Source: Acidobacteriota bacterium (GTDB lineage: Bacteria > Acidobacteriota > Holophagae > Acanthopleuribacterales > Acanthopleuribacteraceae). Taken from it: DNA of 32,984 nt. The position numbers and the translations under genes are program-made. The notes below the pieces were generated by a model. The model did not search any database. It saw nothing but the letters and a program-made list of their open reading frames with translations, and was not told the origin of the DNA. Positions within the stretch are counted from its first letter, which is position 1; every line of letters begins with the position of its first letter. Positions 7,278-15,962 of this stretch are shown here, one piece after another. The DNA is taken from positions 1-32,984 of the forward strand of contig JASJCB010000106.1 in assembly GCA_030066195.1 (NCBI GenBank), in the 5' to 3' direction.

Positions 7278-8270
7278 TCAATTACATCCATGAAGGGGTG
7301 TTTTTTCGATATTGGTCCGCCAACTCAACTCTTCGGCCCGGGCCTCGGAGGTCCGATTGCCTTCTCCGCCGAGATAGGTAAAATAATAGGAGAACAGTTC
7401 GTACCGTTTGGTAACAGGCTCCAGGTAAACGATAACATCGTAGTTCGCCGGCATGGTTCCTCGATACGTCTTCGTCACCTCTTGCTTTTCTTCATAAGAA
7501 CCCTCGATATTGATGCTTAGCCAGGTGTTTTGCTCGATGGAAGAGCCCCAAGACCATCCGGCACTTATTTTTTCCGTAACGTTGTACTCTCTAGGGTCAC
7601 ATCCGTTCTTGGCATCGAGAGTTTTTCGGATCAAAGGATGAGAAGGATATTCAATGACATCGATTTCTTCGGTCACATATTGTTTGGAACTGGGAACCAT
7701 CGTCCCGATTTCTTTTTCTTTTTCATAGACCACTTCGCCCCCGGGACAATCCAACGTGGCGACCAATTCGTAATGGAGGGTTCCAAAGCCGTCATAGGGC
7801 TTCGTATCGAAAACCGAGGAGAATGAATCGGCAAATGGTCCCGATGTAGTCAGCGGCTGATCGGGTGCCGCTCGAAAATAGCCGTAAATGGATTCGTAGG
7901 AGTAGGGATTGCCGTCGTTATCGCTGCTGCTGGTCACGTTCCCGTTCACTCGAACCACATTAGTCCATTTTCCCATAGACGGATTCTCTGCAAACGGTCC
8001 CGAATAGGCGTTTTCAGCTGCCGTTGCAAAGGAGGTGATGTTCAACTCGCCATGACAAGGCGCAGGTTTGGGGCCGCCACCGTCGCCACCGGGAACAGGT
8101 CCCTCTATATCGGGCGCCGGATCGAGGATATCGGGCGTATCGGTTGTATAGCAGGTCAAGGTACATTCTTCACCACCGGGAACCTCGTAGCAAACCCAGC
8201 GACAGTAGTCAGCATAGCCGGCAGCAGGCCACAAAATACATGTAAGGCCGAATAGAATCCATTTTTGCAA
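7278..8270 (-). CDS. Secreted Cys-rich, beta-rich protein of unknown function
   Basis: About 330 residues beginning at a TTG with a GGAG site seven bases upstream (8281-8278). Another TTG at 8285 has no such site. A signal peptide (ILFGLTCILWPAAGYA) is followed by a Cys-rich stretch (CRWVC, CTLTC). A Pro/Gly/Asp hinge (about residues 48-72) leads into a long region rich in Ser, Thr, Asn and Tyr. The C-terminal part has alternating polar/aromatic segments such as WLSINIEGSYEEKQ and NYDVIVYLEPV, which suggest beta strands. That alternation loosely recalls beta-pore-forming toxins of the aerolysin type, but I see no decisive motif. Its stop overlaps the start region of the next gene. It sits between a beta-propeller protein and a helical-repeat protein in an apparent operon, so the three products may act together in the envelope. 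Confidence 0.75.
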   Translation of the reverse strand: MQKWILFGLTCILWPAAGYADYCRWVCYEVPGGEECTLTCYTTDTPDILDPAPDIEGPVPGGDGGGPKPAPCHGELNITSFATAAENAYSGPFAENPSMGKWTNVVRVNGNVTSSSDNDGNPYSYESIYGYFRAAPDQPLTTSGPFADSFSSVFDTKPYDGFGTLHYELVATLDCPGGEVVYEKEKEIGTMVPSSKQYVTEEIDVIEYPSHPLIRKTLDAKNGCDPREYNVTEKISAGWSWGSSIEQNTWLSINIEGSYEEKQEVTKTYRGTMPANYDVIVYLEPVTKRYELFSYYFTYLGGEGNRTSEARAEELSWRTNIEKTPLHGCN

Positions 8271-8346
8271 AGCAATTCTCCGCAATTTTAGTGAATATTT
8301 GAGGCTAATCCAGCCTATCCAACTTACTATCGCATGTCAAGCTAGT

Positions 8347-9372
8347 TTAGCGTCGCCCAGATTTTTTCAATTTGACCATTTTTGATTTGCCGCATTGTTC
8401 AATGTTCATCCATGTCAGCAGCAGGTGGTCTTCCTCTGAGTTTTCCAGAAAGTAAAGCCGTTCTCGACCGATGGCAACGGGGACCTGAGCAAGCACGCTC
8501 TTCAGAATGACGTGTCCTTTTTCGTCGATCACCCGTAGCGGGTAATGCCCGTCTCTTTTATGTCCGAACAGCCATGCCCGGTCGGCGGCGTCAACCATCA
8601 TGCTGTTGATCACGGGATAAGGCTTGCCGTCGTATTGTCGGCGGATGCGGGCATTGGCCTCCGTTTTACCGCGAAGAGGGAGGTCTTCACCCCGAATCAA
8701 GGTGATCGGCATGTCCACGGTAACCTTTCGGCGTCGGCCGTTGGTGAGGGACAGCAACCACACGTCCGGTGACGAGGGTTGGCAAAAGGCTAGTAGTCCG
8801 GCCCCTGCCGCCCGTCGCGGCATGTAATCCCAGCGGAAAAAGCGACGACCGCCTCCGACAGCCGTCCCAAGGTTGTCTTCCGGTCCGGGCAAGGACCATT
8901 TTTGCTTTGTCGTCCCCTCCGGCTCCAGCAAGGTGACGGTGGTCTCTTCTCCCTTTCCATAAGGCGAATCGACAGTGGTAACCATCCCGTTTTCGAAGGC
9001 GACGGGCATTCCGGGATAACCCGCAAGACGCAGCCCTTGAAGGTATTTGCCGGCCGGCGACCACAAATGCAGCGTGCGTTGTCCTTGATCCCAGACGACG
9101 AAAGATCGATGAGACTTGCTGTAGAAAAGGTGTAACACATCGCTCATCTCACCAGGTCCCTGCCCCTTCCGGCCGGCGTCGGCTATCTTTCGGCCCTCTA
9201 TGTCGAGGAAGTACAGGCGATATTCGGTCTCGTCCAAAAGGCATAGGGTGCTATCGCCGAGAGCCGTATTGTAGACCTGGTGAATCCCATACGTTTCGGT
9301 CAGATTGACGGATGGTCGATCGGCAAGGATGAGGGTCCAAGCCAATAAAAAGGCGCCGAACCCCACGATCAT
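8347..9372 (-). CDS. Exported six-bladed beta-propeller protein
   Basis: About 341 residues. The N-terminal hydrophobic segment MIVGFGAFLLAWTLILA acts as a signal peptide or anchor and is followed by a repeat fold. The motif AGRKGQGPGEM (around residue 68) is the hallmark GxxGxGPGE loop of the six-bladed beta-propeller family (DUF5128/NHL-like) found in envelope proteins of Bacteroidota and Acidobacteriota. Such proteins usually bind ligands or other envelope proteins; no enzyme activity is implied. The ATG at 9372 has GGGGA five bases upstream. A GTG at 9396 is in frame but lacks a ribosome site. It is the first gene after the promoter at 9450-9422, with a 76-base gap to the next gene. Confidence 0.8.
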   Translation of the reverse strand: MIVGFGAFLLAWTLILADRPSVNLTETYGIHQVYNTALGDSTLCLLDETEYRLYFLDIEGRKIADAGRKGQGPGEMSDVLHLFYSKSHRSFVVWDQGQRTLHLWSPAGKYLQGLRLAGYPGMPVAFENGMVTTVDSPYGKGEETTVTLLEPEGTTKQKWSLPGPEDNLGTAVGGGRRFFRWDYMPRRAAGAGLLAFCQPSSPDVWLLSLTNGRRRKVTVDMPITLIRGEDLPLRGKTEANARIRRQYDGKPYPVINSMMVDAADRAWLFGHKRDGHYPLRVIDEKGHVILKSVLAQVPVAIGRERLYFLENSEEDHLLLTWMNIEQCGKSKMVKLKKSGRR

Positions 9373-9421
9373 ACTCTTCCCCTGGTGAATAGACACTTAT
9401 GAATTCGATAATACATGATCA

Positions 9422-9450
9422 AGTCTAGTAATAAATGAAAACCTTGTCAA
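9422..9450 (-). promoter_or_regulatory. Sigma-70-type promoter of the exported-protein operon
   Basis: On the minus strand, TTGACA (9450-9445) is followed by 17 bases and TAGACT (9427-9422), four of six matches to the -10 consensus. Transcription would begin about 40-45 bases before the ATG at 9372. The surrounding sequence is AT-rich. Confidence 0.6.
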
Positions 9451-9520
9451 CACCTGGAAAATAAAAGGTCTACAGACAATGAGGCTTACCTCGGCTGTCC
9501 AAATCCGGACCGGGTTCGCC

Positions 9521-9910
9521 TTAACAAGCGATCGGCGGCGCGGCTAAAAGACTCTCGATGGTCGTGACCATTTCCTTCCACTCGATCGGTTTGGGCAGGA
9601 CCGCTTCCGCGCCCATCTTCAGGGCCATGTCCAGGTAATCGGGTCCCCCGGGACGCCCGGTACTCGCACCGGTGATGGCGATGATCTTGGTGGGCGCATT
9701 CATTTCGCGCAATTCTTCAATCACTTCCAAACCGTCTTTATCTTCCATGAAAATATCGGTGATCACAAGGTCCGCGCCTTGTTCCCGGTACAAATCGAGA
9801 CCTTTTTCACCGGACTCGGCTTCGTTGACGGCGTATCCCCTTTGTTCCAAAACCGTGCGATACAAAGCACGAGAGAGCTCATCATCGTCGATAACGAGAA
9901 TTTTTTTCAT
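9521..9910 (-). CDS. Single-domain (CheY-like) response regulator
   Basis: 129-residue stand-alone receiver domain: acidic pocket DDD8-10, phospho-acceptor Asp52 in ITDIFMEDKDG, Thr80 and Lys107 in LPKP. There is no output domain, so it works as a phosphate relay or by binding a partner. The Gly/Pro-rich insert ASTGRPGGPDYLD after Thr80 (about 82-94) lengthens the beta4-alpha4 region, the part that usually changes on phosphorylation. The ATG is preceded by GAGGGG. A small inverted repeat GTTCT/AGAAC (9924-9928, 9933-9937) lies just upstream of the ribosome site. No kinase is adjacent. Confidence 0.88.
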   Translation of the reverse strand: MKKILVIDDDELSRALYRTVLEQRGYAVNEAESGEKGLDLYREQGADLVITDIFMEDKDGLEVIEELREMNAPTKIIAITGASTGRPGGPDYLDMALKMGAEAVLPKPIEWKEMVTTIESLLAAPPIAC

Positions 9911-10049
9911 CGGTTACCCCTCAGTTCTATTCAGAACCATTCAAGCTATTTCTTCGGCATTTGCCCGCTGTTTCCTTAAGCGCCGAATTGAATAACTTGG
10001 GATATTCCTGCAAAACCACACATCACCAAGAAGTTAGAGGAACGGCGAA

Positions 10050-11114
10050 TTACCAGGGGCGCAAAAGGGGCAGCAAGGCGGGAAGACCCAGGTGACCCAG
10101 GTGACGTCGGCCGTCATGCAGGGCCAGCAGGTGCTGGAAGGTGACCGGGGCGCCGGCCAGTTGTCGCATCATCAACCCCGTGCGAAAGCCCCCGCCGCGA
10201 AAGAACAGGACGGCTTCCGTGGTGCAGGTGATCGAGCGCAGGGCCGGTTTCAGGGAGGCATAGTAGGCCCGTGGATCATCCAGGTGCAGGGCCGCCATTT
10301 TGGCGCAAAGCATCCCGAAGCTCATGCCCGCGCCGCTGATCGGATCGAAGGCGCGATAGGCATCGCCCAACAGGTGCATATCGGGCCGCCCCTCGGGTCG
10401 GGCGCTGATAGGCCCACGCGTGGCCGGATCTTTGACCTCCAGGTCGCGCCATTGCGGAAAGGCCTCGCGGAAGCGGGTGATACAACGATCGGTCAGGCGG
10501 GCGCCGCTCATCCGCGATCGAACGGGGTCTATCAACATGGCTACGCTGAGTTCGTTCGGTCCAACCGGGGTCAGATAAATTTCATATCCCCGAAAGAAAT
10601 GCACCGAGACGTGATTGGGCGGGGCCACGTTCAGGCGGAAACGCAATCCCAAACGCGTCCCGAAACGCGCCCGGCGCCCGTGGGCCGAACCCCAACGAGA
10701 TCGAATGCCGTCGGCGGCCAACACCCGGTCGAATTCAGGCACGGGACCAGGTACGATGCGTCGCCCCTCCCAAAGCGTAAAACCGGCTTCGATTTGACAA
10801 GCTCGACGCAGAATTGCGTCCAGGCGCCCGCGACTGATGCCGATACCGTGCTCTCCGTCCTTGAACCGTGCTTCAACCTGACGCCCGACGCCGTGATAGG
10901 CGATACCGTAAAAGCGTTTACCCGCTCCGGCGACCGTTTCCTCGAGATCCAGTTCCGCCAGCAGCTTGCGACCGAAAGGCAGGATGCCCTCGCCGCAAAC
11001 GCGATCGATGGGACCCCTAAGCTTCTCGGCCACGGTTACCCGATGCCCCATACGCAACAGCCTGAGGGCGCAACTCAACCCCGTAATGCCCGCGCCGACA
11101 ATCAAAATCTTCAT
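10050..11114 (-). CDS. FAD-dependent oxidoreductase (geranylgeranyl-reductase/UbiH-like)
   Basis: 354-residue flavoprotein of the p-hydroxybenzoate-hydroxylase fold. The N-terminal dinucleotide-binding motif GAGITG (residues 7-12) ends with Glu30 for the ribose. CGEG (40-43) is typical of the geranylgeranyl reductase-like subgroup. ADGIRSR (134-140) is the DG motif. GDAYRAFDPISGAG (250-263) is the second FAD site, in which a Pro-Ile-Ser-Gly-Ala-Gly loop touches the flavin. Members reduce prenyl double bonds or halogenate/hydroxylate secondary metabolites; the substrate cannot be read from the sequence. The start ATG has no clear ribosome site. No neighbouring gene points to a pathway. Confidence 0.8.
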   Translation of the reverse strand: MKILIVGAGITGLSCALRLLRMGHRVTVAEKLRGPIDRVCGEGILPFGRKLLAELDLEETVAGAGKRFYGIAYHGVGRQVEARFKDGEHGIGISRGRLDAILRRACQIEAGFTLWEGRRIVPGPVPEFDRVLAADGIRSRWGSAHGRRARFGTRLGLRFRLNVAPPNHVSVHFFRGYEIYLTPVGPNELSVAMLIDPVRSRMSGARLTDRCITRFREAFPQWRDLEVKDPATRGPISARPEGRPDMHLLGDAYRAFDPISGAGMSFGMLCAKMAALHLDDPRAYYASLKPALRSITCTTEAVLFFRGGGFRTGLMMRQLAGAPVTFQHLLALHDGRRHLGHLGLPALLPLLRPW

Positions 11115-11541
11115 GGCTACAGCTTATCCCAATGCCGAGGACGATTCAACTCAGATTGCCCTGGTATGGAACCCGGGCGCCGGCCGGGGCCACACCTCAG
11201 AACCGACACAAATGCAAAAACCAACCTTGATACATCTGAAATGCGCCGTATCGGCGCGTTGGGCGCAAACAACATATTCATAAGGTTGTGCTATTTTGTT
11301 CTGGGCGCGTTGCAAAGCCTCCAGGCGTTTTTCAAATCCGGTTTGGGCGTATTGTTGAGCGAACGGACGAAGTCACCGCGAGCGGTGGGCGCGTTTTTTT
11401 AACAAAAATGTGTTCATCCGGGTCGGGATGTCCATCTGAAAACGGCACAACACACCTATTCGACAACCCAACCATGTTGTGGATTCGGTCGCGCTGTCCC
11501 CGCATTCGTAAGGACAACGCGACCGGGTGGAACAGGTTCTT
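11115..11541. other. Intergenic region with a plus-strand terminator-like hairpin
   Basis: 427 bases between two minus-strand genes, with no gene seen. CACCGC (11374-11379) and GCGGTG (11382-11387) form a hairpin followed by a run of T at 11394-11401, the layout of an intrinsic terminator on the plus strand. No plus-strand gene precedes it. GCGCCG/CGGCGC around TAT (11243-11257) is a second inverted repeat. Short GGGCG(C)GTT-like words recur between 11259 and 11400. A small plus-strand RNA is possible but unproven. Confidence 0.35.
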
Positions 11542-12768
11542 TTATTGGCTTTCGATCAGGCAATGCCCGAAATGACTGCTCGTGGGATCGTGAAAATTGT
11601 CGAAGGTTGCGTAAGCCTCGACTGTTTCGGCATTCGCTCGACCGCCGGCATCCATCCACAGGCACGCCGCAAAGCCGACAGCCAGGCATGTTGTGGCCAG
11701 GAGGCCGTCGCGCATGATTCGCTTCGGCCTTTTGAAGGACCCGAGGGAGCTGAGTATAATCCTGCCGGCGTAACCGCGTTTTCGGTTCAGATCGGAGAGG
11801 GCCGCGGCCATTTCCGGCACGTCTCGGAATCTCCGGCCGGGTTCTCGTTGAAGCGCCTTTTGGGCTACCGCGTCCAGGCCGGAAACCAGGGATTTGTCGT
11901 GCAGGTCTTCCGGGGAGAGGCCTTTGCCGGGGCCCAACAGGTCCACCACGCGGCTTGGTTTGAGCGGCGTCAATTCCAGTACGGCGCGTTCCAGGTCCAG
12001 GCAGGGGCTTTGTGGGCGTAGGAAGGGGTGGTATCCGGTGATGAGTTGGTAGAGGATGACCCCCAATGCGTAGATATCACCGGCCACGGTGATGGGTTGA
12101 CCGGCAATTTGTTCCGGCGAGGCATACCCCAAGGTCATGGGCTGCATGCCGGGTTGGGTGAGTCGCGGCGAATCGGCGTTTCTATCGGTTCGGGCAATAC
12201 CGAAATCGACTACTTTGACGCGTCCGTCTCGGGTTACAAGCACGTTGTCCGGTTTCAAGTCGCGATGGATGACGCCTTTGCGATGAACATAGGCCGTGCC
12301 GGAGCAAAGTTGCAGAAAAAGACCCAGCCTTTGGGGCAGGTTCAGCCGTTCCTCGCGGCAGAATCGATCCAGGGGGCGACCGTCGACATATTCCATGACG
12401 GCATAGGGAAGACCGTCATCGGTAATACCCCGATGGTACAGGGCGGCGACATTGGGATGGTTCATGGTTTCCAGAATGGCCAGCTCACGCATGAACCGCT
12501 TCAGTTGAAGGCTGCCGGTTTGTCCGGGTTGAATCAGTTTGAGGGCGGCCTGCTCTCCGCGCCCGTTTTTTGTTAGAAAGATCATGCTCATGCCGCCCGT
12601 GGCCAGGTGTTCGACCACGTAAAAGTCACCGAATCGTCGACCGATCATGCCGTCGATGAACTTTTTTTCAATAGCAGCAACCATCTCGTCCAGGTGGGAC
12701 GCGTCATCTTCCGAAAGTTGTAACCGGTTGGTCGCGGCACCGGCGCGACCTTCCATTACCCGGGTCAT
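11542..12768 (-). CDS. Membrane-anchored Ser/Thr protein kinase (PknB-like)
   Basis: 408-residue Hanks-type kinase. The glycine loop is ATGGMSMIF (residues 56-64), the ATP-anchoring lysine is Lys77 (AALKLI), the catalytic loop is HRDLKPDN (Asp170, Lys172, Asn175), DFG is at 188-190, and the APE-equivalent is ASPEQ (216-220). All catalytic residues are kept, so it should be active. After the kinase domain a single membrane span (about 355-372, LLATTCLAVGFAACLWM) leads to only about 36 outside residues, with no PASTA or other sensor fold. The N-terminal 47 residues may be regulatory. The ATG has a strong GGAGG site four bases upstream. The adjacent genes do not suggest substrates. Confidence 0.92.
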   Translation of the reverse strand: MTRVMEGRAGAATNRLQLSEDDASHLDEMVAAIEKKFIDGMIGRRFGDFYVVEHLATGGMSMIFLTKNGRGEQAALKLIQPGQTGSLQLKRFMRELAILETMNHPNVAALYHRGITDDGLPYAVMEYVDGRPLDRFCREERLNLPQRLGLFLQLCSGTAYVHRKGVIHRDLKPDNVLVTRDGRVKVVDFGIARTDRNADSPRLTQPGMQPMTLGYASPEQIAGQPITVAGDIYALGVILYQLITGYHPFLRPQSPCLDLERAVLELTPLKPSRVVDLLGPGKGLSPEDLHDKSLVSGLDAVAQKALQREPGRRFRDVPEMAAALSDLNRKRGYAGRIILSSLGSFKRPKRIMRDGLLATTCLAVGFAACLWMDAGGRANAETVEAYATFDNFHDPTSSHFGHCLIESQ

Positions 12769-13094
12769 GGTTCCTCCCGAAGTTTTTCTTCTGCCGGATC
12801 ATGGAACCGGGACAAGGGCCGCTGTCGCAGAATCCTTCCATCCATCATGGATCGATCTATATCGGGGGGAAGTAACGATCGGACGGCTCGAGGCGCGGAT
12901 ACATCAACCCGGCCCTGGAGCGGATAGCTTTTATGAGATGAAATGTAATGAAAAATGAGCGAGCTACCGATACTCGAGGTACTGTTTCCAAATGCGACAA
13001 ATCCTGATAGTTAGTACCATTTTTTTACGAAAAAAATCCCGTAAATAAGCTAACTGCAAGCCATAAATGACTTGGGAGAGTCGATCGGCGCGGC
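12769..13094. other. Intergenic region between kinase and acyltransferase genes
   Basis: 326 bases with no gene. An AT-rich inverted repeat, seven T (13020-13026) and seven A (13030-13036) around ACG, overlaps a second pair TTTACG/CGTAAA (13024-13029, 13040-13045). It lies downstream of the acyltransferase gene and may mark a transcript end, but it does not fit a standard GC-stem terminator. No promoter with both hexamers was seen for the kinase gene. Confidence 0.4.
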
Positions 13095-14276
13095 CTATTC
13101 GCCGGTCACAGGCTCCACGGCAAGCATCGGCGGTGTGATTTCCGGGGAAGGCTCGCGCTTTGGAATGCGACCGTTCAGGAACTTGCCCACAAAAGAGTAG
13201 CGCACGCAGTATTGGTAGGTCAGCAGGCAAACGGCGGTGGTCAGAACCAGGGTCAGCGTGAATTTGATCAGGGCGGACGCCGGCAGGTTGTGGAGCAAGG
13301 CGGGAATGGCCACGGTCAAGGGCAGGTGCAACAGGTAGACCCAGTAGGAGGAGTCCGACAGGTAGCGCCAGAACGGGCTCTGGTGATTGGCAAAGCGCTG
13401 GAACAGGCCGAAGAAGGCAAAGGTCAGGTACCAGGTGGCCAGACCTCCAAGCAGGGCGTGGATCGATGCGGGCAGCAGTTCGCTTTTCAGGTAGCTGCCC
13501 AGGAAAAAGCCGCTGAACAGCAGGCCCGCGCCAAAGTAGGTCCAAAGATTCGGTACGAAATCGTCCAAATGGTCGCGGCATGCGTAGAGAAAGATGCCGC
13601 AGAAGAAAAAGAAACCGTAGCCGACAAACACCGCCGGGCCGGGTACGAAAGAATTGGTGACTTCCAGGACACGGCCTTGCATAAAGAAGATGGTCACGGC
13701 AGTCGCCAGGGCCGGAATCAGGGGGCCGAGGGAGGATTGCATCAAACGCCGGGTAAAGGATTCTGTGCGCGACCAGTCGATACGTCTCAGGATGGGAACG
13801 GCCAGGGAGAATGCGACGAAGAACATGCTCAGGTAATAGAGGAACCACAGATGCATGGTCCGCGGGTTGTCGAGAATAGCCCCGCTCAACAGTCCGTTGA
13901 CTGCTCCTTGCAAGGCGCCCGCTTCTCCGACACTACCGGCAAAGGCGTCAACCGTCCGGGTCAGCGGGAAGAGGATCAGCCAGGCGACGATAAAAGGCAA
14001 CAGAATGCGTTGGGTGCGGTTGCCGATCATACGCCGAGGCCCGCGCTCCAGTAACAGCATGGCAAAGAAACCGGAGATGACGAAGAAAACCGGCATACGG
14101 AAGATGTGGATGAAGAAAACCACGCCGTCAAAGCCGATATGGGTAGAGGGATCCCGGTAGGCCCAGTTGAGCCCGAAAGCGCTGTAACTCATAGCGGTGT
14201 GAATCACCAAACCCAGGAACATCATGACGGCGCGAAGGCTGTCCATGGCGTGGTATCTTGGTTGAGCCGGGGGCAT
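13095..14276 (-). CDS. Acyltransferase 3 family membrane protein (OpgC-like)
   Basis: 393-residue integral membrane protein with about ten hydrophobic spans. The N-terminal RYHAMDSLRAVMMFLGLVIH contains the R-x10-H motif of acyltransferase 3 enzymes, and the C-terminal SSYWVYLLHLPLTV is typical of the glucan-biosynthesis-protein-C/OpgC branch. Family members acylate extracytoplasmic sugars such as periplasmic glucans, O-antigen or exopolysaccharide. The acceptor here is unknown. The ATG at 14276 has an ideal AAGGAG site six bases upstream (14288-14283); an in-frame ATG at 14303 is poorly placed, so the start at 14276 is preferred. The gene stands alone, with no glycan-biosynthesis genes nearby. 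Confidence 0.85.
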   Translation of the reverse strand: MPPAQPRYHAMDSLRAVMMFLGLVIHTAMSYSAFGLNWAYRDPSTHIGFDGVVFFIHIFRMPVFFVISGFFAMLLLERGPRRMIGNRTQRILLPFIVAWLILFPLTRTVDAFAGSVGEAGALQGAVNGLLSGAILDNPRTMHLWFLYYLSMFFVAFSLAVPILRRIDWSRTESFTRRLMQSSLGPLIPALATAVTIFFMQGRVLEVTNSFVPGPAVFVGYGFFFFCGIFLYACRDHLDDFVPNLWTYFGAGLLFSGFFLGSYLKSELLPASIHALLGGLATWYLTFAFFGLFQRFANHQSPFWRYLSDSSYWVYLLHLPLTVAIPALLHNLPASALIKFTLTLVLTTAVCLLTYQYCVRYSFVGKFLNGRIPKREPSPEITPPMLAVEPVTGE

Positions 14277-14544
14277 AGGAAACTCCTTGGTAGATCCGGA
14301 CATGCCTCAATGGGAAGTGGGAATGAAAATGGGCTTGATTGAGGTCTTAGAAACATCCGGTGCCTTGATTGATGGAACGGCAATGAAGGGAGCGCCGGTA
14401 GCAACGGCACCGGCCGAGCGGATGGGTTCCGCTCCAAGTACACTCTACGGCATCCAGGGAGCCAAGGTTGAGCAGAAACCGTCGAATACATTGGTGATCG
14501 GGGCTACAGTTACACACTATTTTTTAATAGGGAGCGTAGTTCGT

Positions 14545-15735
14545 CTATTTTTTCAGTTTACCGAGGCCGGCCGCCAGTCGTTTGATCCCCTCTCTGAAAA
14601 CGCCCTCGGGTACGGCGAAGGTTAGCCTTAAAAACCCGGGCGCACCGCATTCGCTGCCGGTTTGCACGGCCACGCGCGCTTCCCGGTTCAGCCAATCGGC
14701 CAGGGTCATATCGGAATCGATTTCCAGGTCGTCGGGAGTGCGGGCGCCCAACCAGGCGCGGGCGTCGGCAAAAAAGTAATAACCGGCCTGGGGCGACAGG
14801 ATGTGAAGGTCGGGAATCTGCCGCACCAGGGCATAGGCTTTATCCCGGCGGCGTCGCAAGCGCTCGACCAGCGGGGGCACCACGGCGGGTTGGGCCAGCA
14901 GGAGGGCCAGAGCCTGTTCTTGGATGAGGGGGTTGACGCCCAGGGTAGAGAAACGCTGGCGCTCGGTAAAAAGCCCGATCCATTCCTCCTGTGCCGAGAT
15001 GTAGCCGATCCGCAAACCGGACAGCGCGTAGTTTTTCGAAAAACTGTTGACGATAAAGGTCCGTTGACGAAGCCCCGGCCAGGAGGCCAGACTGGGGCAA
15101 ACGGCCGAGAGACCGTTGACGCCGAAGATCAGTTGGTTGTAGACCTCGTCGGTAAGAATGAGCACATGGGGATGCCGGGCCAGAACCTCGGCCAGGGCGT
15201 TCATTTCAGCCCGATCGTGGACACTGCCGGTGGGATTGTTGGGATTGGTAAAGACCAGCATGCGGGTCCGCGGAGAAATAGCGGCCTCCAGGGCCTGAGC
15301 GGTCAGCTTGAAACCGGACTGCCGTTCGGCGACAATCAGCTTGACGCTTCCGCCCGCCTCCGCGATGAGACGCGGAAAATGGTACCAATAGGGAGCGGGC
15401 AGCAAGACCTCGTCGCCGGGTTGCAGCACGGCGGCCAGCACATCGGTCAAGGCCTGCATGCCGCCGTAGGTAATTTGGATGTTTTCGGCCTGGTCGGGAA
15501 TGGCCAGGCGGGTGCGGTGGAAACAGGCAATCGCCTCGCGCAAGGCGGGCATGCCTTGCTTGGGAGGATACTCGCCCTCGCCGAAGGTGCGGAGGCGGCT
15601 CATCACGGCCTGACGTAGTCGCGGATCGGGAGCAAAGGCGGGAGCGCCTGTATCCAAGGGAATCGGCGCGTCGTCAAATGGAATTCCAGGAGCCCGCGGG
15701 GCAACCCGGGTCGGTATGGCTTGGACGAATGTCAT
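14545..15735 (-). CDS. Class I/II PLP-dependent aminotransferase
   Basis: 396-residue fold-type I aminotransferase of the aspartate-aminotransferase family. The motif NPNNPTG (164-170) holds the cofactor Asn, TDEVY (195-199) the Asp that pairs with the pyridine nitrogen, and SFSKNYALSGLRIGY (231-245) the Schiff-base Lys234 and phosphate-binding Arg242. The Arg in GFLRLTFAV near residue 374 binds the substrate carboxylate. All are present, so it is an active enzyme. The amino donor cannot be told from sequence; AspC-like, aromatic and alanine-type specificities are possible. It is divergent from the TIR-ATPase gene at 15963 and shares a 227-base upstream region with it. Confidence 0.88.
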   Translation of the reverse strand: MTFVQAIPTRVAPRAPGIPFDDAPIPLDTGAPAFAPDPRLRQAVMSRLRTFGEGEYPPKQGMPALREAIACFHRTRLAIPDQAENIQITYGGMQALTDVLAAVLQPGDEVLLPAPYWYHFPRLIAEAGGSVKLIVAERQSGFKLTAQALEAAISPRTRMLVFTNPNNPTGSVHDRAEMNALAEVLARHPHVLILTDEVYNQLIFGVNGLSAVCPSLASWPGLRQRTFIVNSFSKNYALSGLRIGYISAQEEWIGLFTERQRFSTLGVNPLIQEQALALLLAQPAVVPPLVERLRRRRDKAYALVRQIPDLHILSPQAGYYFFADARAWLGARTPDDLEIDSDMTLADWLNREARVAVQTGSECGAPGFLRLTFAVPEGVFREGIKRLAAGLGKLKK

Positions 15736-15904
15736 CGAACCATCCCCCTACGCTTTATCGCTATGGGAATTCTAGAGCAAGCTTGTGAATCCAATATGAA
15801 CAAAAAGTGAAAAAATTCAACCCTACGCTCCCTACACCCGCTCCAAGGCTGATGAATGGTGCCGGCATCGAGGCTAATCACTTCGTTTCCCGCTAGATGC
15901 CGTC

Positions 15905-15910
15905 TATAAT
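15905..15910 (+). promoter_or_regulatory. Candidate -10 element of the TIR-ATPase/HNH operon
   Basis: A perfect TATAAT lies 52 bases before the ATG at 15963; the -35 region (TTCGTT at 15882-15887) is weak. The element overlaps the region just after an in-frame upstream ATG at 15897, which argues against that ATG being the start codon. Confidence 0.45.
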
Positions 15911-15962
15911 GAAAGCAGGCCGGTCTCGACCGGTGACCCAACGTTACCAGGAACAGGTTGTT

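Noticed and set aside
10092..11402. 436-codon open frame on the plus strand
   Set aside because: It lies antisense to the clearly recognised FAD oxidoreductase. Its composition (Gln/Gly/His-rich, no domains) is typical of a shadow frame in GC-rich DNA.
12964..13848. 294-codon minus-strand frame
   Set aside because: Overlaps the acyltransferase 3 gene in another frame; Arg/Pro/Leu-rich shadow.
15897..15962. Upstream ATG as the start of the TIR-ATPase gene
   Set aside because: It has no ribosome site, and a TATAAT -10 element lies just after it; the ATG at 15963 begins right before the first TIR strand.
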